NCBI RefSeq assembly: GCF_026212465.1
Contig: NC_080062.1
Coordinates: 10,792,217 to 10,856,216 of the forward strand
Source of the DNA: Amaranthus tricolor
Lineage: Eukaryota > Streptophyta > Magnoliopsida > Caryophyllales > Amaranthaceae
Direction: 5' to 3'
Length of the DNA: 64,000 bases
The notes under the pieces were generated by a model that saw only the letters and a program-made list of their open reading frames with translations, was not told the DNA's origin and did not search any database. A program made the translations under genes and the position numbers. Below, piece by piece: positions 32,625-42,262 of this stretch. How positions within the stretch are numbered: position 1 is the stretch's first letter; the number at the start of each line of letters is the position of its first letter.

Positions 32625-34555
32625 TTCGATTTTATGCGTTTTTAAGCTTTTTTGGCACTTTTGCGCATAAAGTAGCTTAAACTTGGTTTGTTTTGCACGA
32701 AACTTGGCACACAACACTATTTGGTATATAATGTTGTGTTGAAGTGGTTAGAATTGAAAGTCAAAGTCATATGCTAGAAATTACGTGTTAAGTTGCGATT
32801 TTATGCGTTTTTAAGCGTTTTTGGCACTTTTGCGCATAAAGTAGCTCAAACTTGGTTTGTTTTGCACGAAACTTGGCACACAACACTATTTGGTATATAT
32901 TATTGTGTTGATATGGTTAGAATTGAAAATCATTGTCATATGGTAGAAATTAGGTGTTAAGTTGCGATTTTATGCGTTTTTAAGCGTTTTTGGCAGCTCA
33001 AACTTGGTTTGTTTTGCACGAAACTTGGCTCACAACACTAATTGGTATATATTTTTGTGTTGAAATGGTTTAGTATTGAAAATCATAGTCATATGCTAGA
33101 AATTACATATTAAGTTGCGAATTTATGCGTTTTTAAGCGTTTTTGGCAATTTTGCGCATATAGTAGCTCAAACTTGGTTTGTTTTGCACGAAACTTAGCA
33201 CACAACACTATTTGGTAAATATTATTGTGTTGAAGTGGTTAGAATTGAAAATCATTGTCATATGCTAGAAATTACGTGTTAAGTTGCGATTTTAAGGGTT
33301 TTTTGCACTTTTGCGCATAAAGTAAACTTGGTTTGATTTTGATGCGAAACCGAGGCTGATTAAGGCCTTGGTTATGCAAGGATTAATGTTGTGCGGAAGC
33401 TTTGATTAATGACACAGAAAAAAACTACAAATGATCATGAAAAGAACACGAAACAACCAAAAAAAAAAAAAACACTTAAGACAATTCTGATCTAGCAAAC
33501 TGTCGAATAGCCCTCCTTCAGCTCAACTTCTAGGAGTCCACGGGGATTATTAGAATGGTTTTAGGACCTTGATAGCTAGATCCAAGTACCAAGATTCCAT
33601 TTCCACTTTAGCCTAGGTCCTGGATGCATAGGTTTGGTCTCCACGTGTCGTGCAAGGTGGTCTGGTCGCTAGCCTAGGTCCTGGATGCAGCCTTGTGCGG
33701 GCTCCTTTGGTATCTTCATTTGATACAACCACATTTGTATCAGGTTTGTACGAAACTTGGCGCACAACATTATTAGGTATATATTATTGTGTTGAAGTGG
33801 TTAGAAATGAAAATCATTGTCATATGGTAGAAATTAGGTGTTAAGTTACGATTTTATGCGTTTTTAAGCGTTTTTGGCACTTTTGCGAATAAAGTAGCTC
33901 AAACTTGGTTTGTTTTGCACGAAACTTGGCACACAACACTATTTGGTATATATTATTGTGTTGAAGTGGTTAGAATTCAAAATCATTATCATATGGTAGA
34001 AATTAGGTGTTAAGTTGCGATTTTAAGGGTTTTTAACCGTTTTTGGCACTTTTGCGCATAAACTTGGTATGTTTTGCACGAAACTTGGCACACAACACTA
34101 TTTGGTATATATTATTGTGTTGAAGTGGTTAGAATTGAAAATCATTGTCGTATGCTAGAAATTACGTGTTAAGTTGCAATTTTATACATTTTTAAGCGTT
34201 TTTGGCACTTTTGCGCATAAAGTAGCTCAAACTTGGTTTGATTTGCACGAAACTTGGCATACAACATTATTTGGTATATATTATTGTGTTGAAGTGGTTA
34301 GAATTGAAAATCATTGTCCTATGGTAGAAATTAGGCGTTAAGTTGCGATTTTATTCTTTTTAAAGCGTTTTTGGCACTTTTGCCAATAAAGTAGCTCAAA
34401 TTTGGTTTGTTTTGCGTGAATCTTGCCACACAACACTATTTGGTCTATATTATTGCGTTGAAGTGGTTAGAATTGAAAATCATAGTCGTATGCTAGAAAT
34501 TACGTATTAAGTTGCCATTTTATGCGTTTTTATGCTTCTTTGGCACTAACATCTA
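32625..34555 (+). repeat. Minisatellite, about 10 units of ~165-172 bp, in the CACTA protease intron
   Basis: Each unit contains GCGATTTTATGCGTTTTTAA, TTGGCACTTTTGCGCATAAA, ACTTGGTTTGTTTTGCACGA, AACTTGGCACACAACACTAT, TTGTGTTGAAGTGGTTAG and GTCATATGCTAGAAATTA. The GGCAC landmark recurs near 32,655, 32,822, 32,990, 33,140, 33,305, 33,868, 34,040, 34,200, 34,365 and 34,530. Some units carry small deletions. An unrelated block of roughly 390 bp interrupts the array at about 33,353-33,745. Confidence 0.9.
33353..33745. other. Insertion interrupting the minisatellite
   Basis: It is non-repeat sequence between ACTTGGTTTG and GTTTGTACGAAACTTGG. It contains an internal direct repeat (TAGCCTAGGTCCTGGATGCA at about 33,611 and 33,671) and a poly-A tract at about 33,460. 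The element type is not recognised and no ORF is convincing. Confidence 0.5.
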
Positions 34556-35084
34556 TTTTCTCTTAGTGCTTTCGACAACCTTCTAATTCCGTAGATTGCG
34601 GCTACTACACTCTCAAATACATGGACGATATCTTAAATCCGTGAAGGAGGTTGAAGTCGAAAACATAGATGCCGTAAGTATTTGTTACGTTCTTAAATTA
34701 TTATTATTGGTAAAATCTAATGTTTATTAATCTTTTAATTTTATATTTTATTATAGGTTTTATACGACATTCCGAGGGAAACATGCCCTCTGAGAAGTGG
34801 AGAGATGCACGAATTAAAAGACAAGATTGCCGCGTATCTTGCTAATTTTTGTCCTTGATAAATTGTAATTAGTATAGATTTTTTAAGACTTTAATGTATA
34901 TTATTATATATATGTACGTACATAATAATATATTATATATACGATCGAGAGTTTTTTATTACAAATAGATTATTGGTGATTATTTGTGATTGTCATTGGA
35001 TTATTATTGGATTAATCATTGTTATTACATTGTACATTATTATTGGATTATTATTCGTATAAAACGAAAAAAGAAAAAAAATAA

Positions 35085-35320
35085 TAGTTATTTGCTGCGG
35101 TCAGTCCCCAAAACCGCAGCAAATAAGTGCCATTATTTGCTGCGGTTTTGGGGGCTGACCGCAACAAATAAGGCCACTTATTTGCTGCGCTTTTGGGGGC
35201 TGACCGCAGCAAATAAAGCCCTTTTTTGCTGCGGTTTTAAACCGCAACATTTAAAATAGGCCATTTGCTGCTATCACTATTACTTGGGGCCAAAACCGCA
35301 GCAAATAATGGCCAAAAAAA
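35085..35320. repeat. Right subterminal repeats of the CACTA element
   Basis: About four hairpin-like pairs of TTTGCTGCGG and CCGCAGCAAA words occur with the linker TTTTGGGGGCTGACC repeated. This is a dense array that could fold into hairpins or bind the TnpA-like protein. Confidence 0.85.
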
Positions 35321-35333
35321 CCGTAAAAATGAG

Positions 35334-35435
35334 GTTTTTATCATGCAATAGATTTGTTTAGCTTTTTAATTGATACTTATAAGGTTAAGATTGACATGCA
35401 TGACTCCAATATTCATATTAGTAAATATTTTGTTC
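35334..35435. repeat. 102-bp copy of the sequence flanking the CACTA left end
   Basis: It is nearly identical to 28,161-28,262 (two differences noticed: GCAATAG for GCATTAG, ATATTAG for ATACTAG) and in the same orientation. Confidence 0.88.
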
Positions 35436-35852
35436 TATCATGCAAATAAGCTTGTATTGTTTCATAATTGTTGCGTTTAAGGTAATATATGATTCATATA
35501 AGTTGAGTATTGAATAGTCATGTTTTATTTTGCATTTAGTTTCATAATTGACTGTTGACACGCATAAGTTTGAAAGTGGCATGCATAACCTCAATACTTT
35601 ATATTTTTAGTTTTATTTTTCGTATCATGCTATAGATTTATATATGTAAGTTGTCTATTCAATAGTCAAGTTTTGATTTGTATTGTCTTATTAGTTTATA
35701 TTTTTAGTTTAATAATTAATAAAATTAAGATTAAAACGAACATGAATAATCTCAACATTCTTACTGGTAATTTTTTGTTTGAATTGCTGCATTTTATGCG
35801 ATAATTGATGCATATACATTATTTTCTTTTGATCATTTTGTTCAAGGTGGAA

Positions 35853-36464
35853 AAAGAAATAAAAACGAACTATAAGGTTTAAGCGTTTTTGGAACTAAAT
35901 GGTACAAAAGCTGTTCTATCTACAACTAAGATAGATTTTGTAAAGGACATTGGTTTTAGTGGGATGGATATAAAAATTAGAAAATATACCCCTTGGATTC
36001 TAGCTTATCTTGTTTCAAACATTGATCCTACTTGCTGGGTTCAATGTATTTCGAATGGTAGGACGGAGAAGGAATATTACATGCTACATCACGTTTGCTG
36101 ATGGCAATGACATATATGGTTTGCCAATTAATCCTCGAAAATTAATAAGGACGTCATTTAACGACAAGGAGTTGGTGATGAAGTGGAGGAAAACTCTTGG
36201 GGTTGGTGAAGATGATAAATTGAAAAAAATCAAGGTTTTGGATAAGTTTAAGGAATATCCCCATGGGGGGATATGTTTAAACAATTGTTTGTTCTTTATA
36301 TCGATTCCACAATCTTAGCTCCATTGCAGAGCATAAGATTAGATACAATTATTTACTTCCTGTTGTAGAGGATCCTAATTACATCTCAATATTTGATTGG
36401 TGTCATTACAGACTGTCCATTCTTGCTTCTTCAATTTCAAGAATTCTTAAACCTAGGTCAACGC
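35853..36464 (+). pseudogene. Ulp1-type transposon gene, N-terminal segment
   Basis: It reads LELNGTKAVLSTTKIDFVKD, IGFSGMDIKIRKYTPWI, then after a frameshift near 36,090 FADGNDIYGLPINPRKL and later IFDWCHYRLSILASSISRIL. This is the conserved IGFGGLLxLKI...DWCxYVLxxL layout that precedes the Ulp1 domain in plant transposon genes. The frame is broken several times. It is cut at 36,464 by the Gypsy complex and resumes after 44,968. Confidence 0.65.
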
Positions 36465-36550
36465 TGTGACATTCGGAAATTTAAAATAAATAAAATCATT
36501 TTGGGCTATAAACTAATTAGAAAATTACCATGAATCAAGTGAGTTAAGTA

Positions 36551-36606
<56 letters not shown>

Positions 36607-37177
36607 CATATATAAAAAAAAAGAAAAAAAAACTAAAACTAATACCCAAAAATCAGAAACCCATTTTCTCAATTCCCATTAATTTCTCGTCACCTTCACC
36701 GTCATTCTCCTTCTTCTTCCTTCTCATTCCTTCTCCTTCTTTCTCATGTAAACCGACCTTCCCTTATCTCCAAATCCTTCTCTTTTCCTTCTTCTTCTTT
36801 CGTATAATCAAGGTATCATCTCAACACGCCATTTTCAAGTGAATTCCACCTCTTCTTCCATTCGATTTTCATTTGAAATTAGGGTGGAGAACGGTTCTTT
36901 TGGCTTCGAAATTTAGGGCAAAAACAAGCTTCAATCACCTTATACATCCGAGTTCACAAGAGACCACGTGTATTTCTCAATCTTCTTCTTCTTGCTCTGA
37001 ATTTCGAAAGGCTGCGTGAAATCAGTGAGTTTTCTTCCCTTTGTGATTTCTAAGTAATTATCTAAATTTTTACATTCTTGATTATTTTGCGTAAATAATG
37101 GCTAATTGATTATCCTTGTTGCTCATTTCTAAAATTTGAACCACAAGAAGTAGCAATCGAAATCCTTCCCCTTGTCT
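36465..37177 (+). repeat. LTR-A, truncated at its 3' side
   Basis: It begins TGTGACATTCGGAAATTT like the other LTRs and matches their first ~740 bp. After CCTTCCCCTTGTCT it jumps straight into internal 3' sequence (CTGGATGGTTAACATGG). Confidence 0.9.
36549..36603. repeat. (AAT)n microsatellite in LTR-A
   Basis: A trinucleotide tract of about 55 bp. Confidence 0.9.
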
Positions 37178-37336
37178 TCTGGATGGTTAACATGGTTAGT
37201 CGCTAAATGTAGATTCTTATATGGCACAAGTATGAGAACTTGATCAACATAGATTTACGATATGTATGTTAGCTGGATATTTGAGTATATGCTTTGTTCA
37301 ACTTCGAAGACGAAGTTTTTCTTAAGTTGGGTAGAA

Positions 37337-37469
37337 TGTGACATTCAAAAATTTAAAATAAATAAAATCATTTTGGGTTTTAAACTAATTAGAAAATTAC
37401 CATGAATCAAGTGAGTTAAGTAGATAATAATAATAATAATAATAATAATAAAATAATAATAATAATAAT

Positions 37470-37516
<47 letters not shown>

Positions 37517-40193
37517 TGATATATAAAAAAAAAAGAAAAAAAAAAACTAAAACTAATACCCAAAAATCAGAAACCCATTTTCCCAATTCCCATTAATTTC
37601 TCGTCACCTTCACCGTCATTCTCCTTCTTCTTCCTTCTCATTCCTTCTCCTTCTTTCTCATGTAAACCGACCTTCCCTTATCTCTAAATCCTTCTCTTTT
37701 CCTTCTTCTTCTTTCGTATAATCAAGGTATCATCTCAACACGTCATTTTCAAGTGAATTCCACCTCTTCTTCCATTCGATTTTCATTTGAAATTAGGGTG
37801 GAGAACGGTTCTTTTGGCTTCGAAATTTAGGGAAAAAACAAGCTTCAATCACCTTATACATCCGAGTTCACAAGAGACCACGTCTATTTCTCAATCATCT
37901 TCTTCTTGCTCTGAATTTCGAAAGGCTGCGTGAAATCAGTGAGTTTTCTTCCCTTTGTGATTTCTAAGTAATTATCTAAATTTTTACATTCTTGATTATT
38001 TTGCGTAAATAATGGCTAATTGATTATCCTTGTTGCTCATTTCTGAAATTTGAACCACAAGAAGTAGCAATCGAAATCCTTCCCCTTGTCTTTGAATTCT
38101 GCCGGTTTAGGGGGGGGGGGGGGGGAAGGCAGCTTCAATCTTGTGGATTAAACATCAAATTCAAATCAAGAATCAAGCATTGAATCCGATTTCCATCTCG
38201 TTTTTTTTGGTAGCTGGAACAGAAGGTAGTTCTCTTGAGCCTTCTCTGTTTTCTTGATGTGTATTCTTTTATTCATAAGCTTTCCATTGAATAATTTATT
38301 AATCATGTGTTAAACCCTAAATTTTAGTGAATCTTGAAATTTATATAATTAATTGGATGAGTTATGTTGATTGGGAGTATTAGCTGGTTATGAGATATTG
38401 GATAATTATTGTTAGGAATTAGGAATTTATGGCAAATAATGATGATGATAAGGATTTCCTGATTTTGGTTGGGTTAATGAACTTCTCACGTAAATGTTAG
38501 CTGTTTATGGAGGTTTTGACAATGATGATGACAAGTAATTGAGTAAAGTGATGCTCTTAGATGATATATTAGATGTTTGTTGATTTGAGAACTTGTTATG
38601 GGTATTATGTTGATTGATAGATTTAGGTGAAGTTGAGATTAACCATTTTTATTGTGGATACTCGTCAAGAGCTAATTGTTAGATGATTTAATATTTTAGA
38701 TGGATTATTAAATTCTTTATGAGCAATAGCGATTGTGGGCTAGAATGTTTACTTCCAGTTTAATAAGATGTAAATGGTGAATTAAAGATCATGTTTTACT
38801 ATTATATGATGTTTAGAAATGCTAAACCAAGAGTTATGGGTAAGTATCAAATAATTTGATATTCTTGAAAGTATTATGTGATTCTTTGAGGATTTCTAAC
38901 ATTGAGTTTATATTGGTGTTGAATTGGAAATTTATGGGAAGTGTGTATTAGTTAGTTTTGTGATGATGAGAATTTAGGTGTGGATTATGATTTTGGTAGT
39001 AGATTATCTGAATGATATAGTTTGGTTAGTTCTGTATTCTTGGGTAAACTAGCTGAATCTTTCTCTTGGGTAGTTTGTTAATTTTGGTTTAGTGTCTTGG
39101 TTGAGTTTAAGATGAGTATGGAAGTGGTTGAATTGAAGTACAAAGAAAATTGTGGAGATGTATGATCTTTATAAGAATATAAGCTAGTCTTAAACAAGAA
39201 TTTGGGATTTGGAGTTAGAATTTGCGTAATCTTTGTAATTGGAAATATTAGAATAGTTGGTGAAGCTATGCGTTCTTAGGATGAGTAGTAATGAACTATA
39301 TGAACCTAGCTGTAGTATCTTATGCGTTGTTGTGATGCTGTATTTATTATGCTTCAGGAAGCGACATTATCGAAGAGCCCTTCTAATAATCGCGGGGTAG
39401 CAGACTCGGCCTCTTGAAGCGTTCTTTTTGGTGAGTAGTAACAGTCCCTTAAAGGGTCTGGCCAGACTACTTTCTTGAAAATAAACTTTTTACTAAAGCT
39501 CTTTTGAATTGGATATTGTTGAGACAAATGTTGTTGTGAATGCTTATGCTGATATTATGATATGGTCAATGGATCGGGCTTCCGAGCTGGTCATTGACGG
39601 AGTTGAGGAACACTGTTCCCTGCTCCCTATTTTTGAAGCGAATTGTCATTGAGATATTGACTAGCTTCACCCGAGAGCGACATAGCCTTAGAGCTATGGG
39701 GCACCTCTCAAACTAGACTCCCTGTGCGCACATAGATCTAGGAAACTGATGTTGCTTTTAAACCATTGTTTTGAACTGCTGTGTTTAATTGTTTTCGATT
39801 GTTGCTTCTCACTCAGTTTAATCTGATCCTCTGTTGTTTCCATCTTTTAGTCTGATTACAGATCGGAACCGGTCGGGAACGATGGGTTAGCGGTGTTGAA
39901 TAGCGTTCCAAGGATGTATATTGAGCTGAGCACGTAGGAATTTGTAGATTTGTATTAGGATTTTGGATAAATGTATATTTCTTTTGGCTGTGCTGGTTAT
40001 ATCGGACTTGTAGAGAATTGTATGATTATCTTGTGTATTAGTTAGATGTTGGTTTTGGGATTTAGCTGAGTTAGTCACGTTGAAGAGCTTGTGATTCCTT
40101 TGCTTGAGTTTTGGAAGTGTGATTTCAGTTTCTTGGAAAACGAACCTAGTGATGACCCTGTTTACCCAGTCAACGGTAAGTCGGGTTGTTACA
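37337..40193 (+). repeat. LTR-B, full length (2,857 bp)
   Basis: It runs from TGTGACATTC to GGGTTGTTACA. The primer-binding site lies 2 bases after its end, so it is the 5' LTR of the right-hand unit and the 3' LTR of the left-hand one. It includes an AAT microsatellite and a poly-G run at about 38,109. Confidence 0.9.
37424..37515. repeat. (AAT)n microsatellite in LTR-B
   Basis: A trinucleotide tract of about 92 bp with a few interruptions. Its length differs from the copies in LTR-A and LTR-C. Confidence 0.9.
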
Positions 40194-40195
40194 GT

Positions 40196-40208
40196 TGGTA
40201 TCAGAGCC
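40196..40208 (+). promoter_or_regulatory. Primer-binding site (initiator tRNA-Met type)
   Basis: TGGTATCAGAGCC directly after LTR-B is complementary to the 3' end of initiator tRNA-Met and would prime minus-strand synthesis. Confidence 0.9.
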
Positions 40209-41499
40209 AAACCGCGACCGTGGCTAATCCTTAGGGTTAGTTCATCTAGCGGGCATACAATCTTGGGAGTAAGGAAAAAACGTGACTTGAGGATTTAGAT
40301 GTTTAAGATAAGAGATAGAAATAGAAGTGAATATGATTGTGGAATTAACCTAGGTGTTTGGGTTAGTCATGTTTTTCTAGAAATGTAGGATTTGAGGTGT
40401 GAGGATTACGGGGTGAAACGGGAAAACGCTCTTAACGATTGATCGTGACGGCAAGAAGATTCAGTTCGACGATGCAATGTTAGAATTTGATTTCTGATGA
40501 TGCCAATGTTTTGTTTCTTATCATAGTTACTTTTCGATTATCGTTTTAGTAGCTAGAATAGTATGTCCTAAGATTGCGAATCGTGTCACGTTGTTGCTAG
40601 CCCTTTCCTATCAGCTTTTGTTTGTTGATCCAAGATTATGATTATAGATTGGTATATAAAAGCGAGGTCATCGGGTTGTGAAGTATGTATCGTTAGTGTT
40701 TTGTTGTAAGTGAGTTGAACTTTAAAAATGATTGTGACATAGTAAGAGAATTAGTAAAGACAAAGTATTGCACATCATTGATGGAAAAGCTTAAGTTAAG
40801 AGCAATTGATATTGATTTTTAAGCCTAGTGATTGAGTTGCATATAGTGTTCATATTTTGATCAACTTTTAGTGTTATTGGATCTTGTCATACGTTGTAAT
40901 CTATTTGAATATTGGAGCCTATAGATTTAGTAGAGTTATTAGAACATTGTGTGATTATCATTAAGAATGTACCAAGTTTCTTTTGTTGGTTAGAAGTGCA
41001 AATATAGCTTAAGGATGGAAGGTCACTGGAAAACTTGAGGTTTTGTTAAAGTACAAAAAGGTTGTATCAACATCAAGAATAGAAGTAGGTTTTCAACAAA
41101 AGTTGTTATAAAGGATCTTGAGTCATAGACTTAAGTTATCAAAATAGTATGGTTCATACGTTCTAAAGATGGCATTTAAAGTTTAAGAAGTTGGGTTATA
41201 AAGATTATAGGTTATTTGATTGAGACAGTAGTTGGTAAATTGTAAACACCTCATAGATGATCTTAGTGGGTATATGTGAAAATAGTCAATACTTGAGTTG
41301 TTATTATTGAAAAGTTGTGCTTAGCAGTTATGATACAAATTTATGTTTGAGTTAAAGCTTATAAGGATTATGGTCTAGTTACTTAGTCGATAATTCAATT
41401 GAGAATATTTGGATGAAGAATGCAAATAAATGTTTAATTGAGTTTATAATAAACTATACTTTGGCTTCTATACGGGACAAGTTACTTATGAATTTATTA

Positions 41500-41840
41500 G
41501 GTTTTGATTGGAAAGTGGTGCATGATATCAACCTAGGTGAGGTAGTTTATCGTCTTGCGTTACCAACATCTTTTGACCGAGTGCATGACGTGTTTTGCGT
41601 ATCCCAGCTGAGACAATACATCAGAGATGACTCACAGGTTCTTTGGCCGAACAGTTGACCCTGGATAATACCTTGCAGTACGAGGAGACCCCCGTTCAGA
41701 TCCTAGATAGGAAGGCGCGTGATACACGTTGAGGTAGTATAGCGCTTGTGAAGGTGCTATGGTCTAATCACGTTACCGAAGAAGCCACGTGGGAGGCAGT
41801 AGATGCCATGAGACGCGATTATCCCTGGTTGTTTGCTTAG
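41500..41840 (+). pseudogene. C-terminal integrase remnant of the Gypsy element
   Basis: VYRLALPTSFDRVHDVFCVS followed by QLRQYIRDDSQVL, then (after a stop at about 41,656) QYEETPVQILDRKARDTR and VLWSNHVTEEATWEAVDAM, match the end of Ty3/Gypsy integrases of the chromovirus type. FEDEL-like text (TTCGAGGACGAACTTTA) follows. Everything upstream, from gag to the integrase core, is gone. Confidence 0.85.
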
Positions 41841-42119
41841 GCATTTCTATGTTTATCGCTTTATAGCTATTGCATCTCCTTAGACTTTGTGAGTTAAGTT
41901 CGAGGACGAACTTTATTCTAAGAAGGGTAGGATTTTTGGATTCAGAATAGTTTTAGTAAGTCTGGATGGTTAACATGGTTAGTCGCTAAATGTAGATTCT
42001 TATAGGGCACAAGTATGAGAACTTGATCAACATAGATTTACGATATGTATGTTAGCTGGATATTTGAGTATATGCTTTGTTCAACTTCGAAGACGAATTT
42101 TTCCTTAAGTTGGGTAGAA

Positions 42120-42209
42120 TGTGACATTCGGAAATTTAAAATAAATAAAATCATTTTGGGTTTTAAACTAATTAGAAAATTACCATGAATCAAGTGAGTT
42201 AAGTAGGTA

Positions 42210-42262
<53 letters not shown>

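Larger units (their letters stand above)
31680..34856 (+). pseudogene. Ulp1/SENP-like cysteine protease gene of the CACTA element
   Basis: Pieces in order: a frameshifted upstream exon with PSDIGQFLRGEMLNVALIHV (to about 31,978); GPPIKIGWLCLESIS and DDVRAYIETALTNFL (32,070-32,255); YWILLVICPLTNTVHIFDSL, then KPQSPPRNTKFKVLLNT (32,340-32,450); KKVRGQMGSTSRATFSKW (32,547-32,615); and CFRQPNSVDCGYYTLKYMDD (34,567-34,640). The VDCG cysteine, preceding Gln and Asp of a C48 peptidase are visible. The position normally held by His before Trp reads Tyr. The last two pieces are separated by a 1.95-kb intron filled by the minisatellite. Its role in transposition is unknown; it may remove SUMO or process element proteins. 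Confidence 0.8.
28265..35333 (+). mobile_element. CACTA (En/Spm) transposon, about 7.07 kb, right terminus missing
   Basis: The left end is CACTAGTGGAAAAAAACG, the classic CACTA terminus. Both ends carry subterminal TTTGCTGCGG/CCGCAGCAAA repeats in both orientations. Inside, on the plus strand, are a TnpD remnant, a PF03004-type second transposase gene and a Ulp1-like protease gene. The right end stops at GGCCAAAAAAACCGTAAAAATGAG without the expected CCACTAGTG. A 102-bp direct repeat of host sequence (28,161-28,262 and 35,334-35,435) flanks the element. Confidence 0.88.

Noticed and set aside
32625..34555. CRISPR-like array of regularly spaced repeats
   Set aside because: Units abut one another at ~170 bp without unique spacers, and the setting is a plant transposon intron.
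37345..37563. Open frame rich in Tyr (poly-Tyr run) on the minus strand
   Set aside because: It is a translation of the (AAT)n microsatellite in LTR-B; the similar poly-Ile frame at 42,038-42,364 is the LTR-C counterpart.
40194..41412. Gag or protease coding region after the Gypsy primer-binding site
   Set aside because: No frame of useful length or Gag/CCHC motif was found; it reads as leader and decayed sequence.
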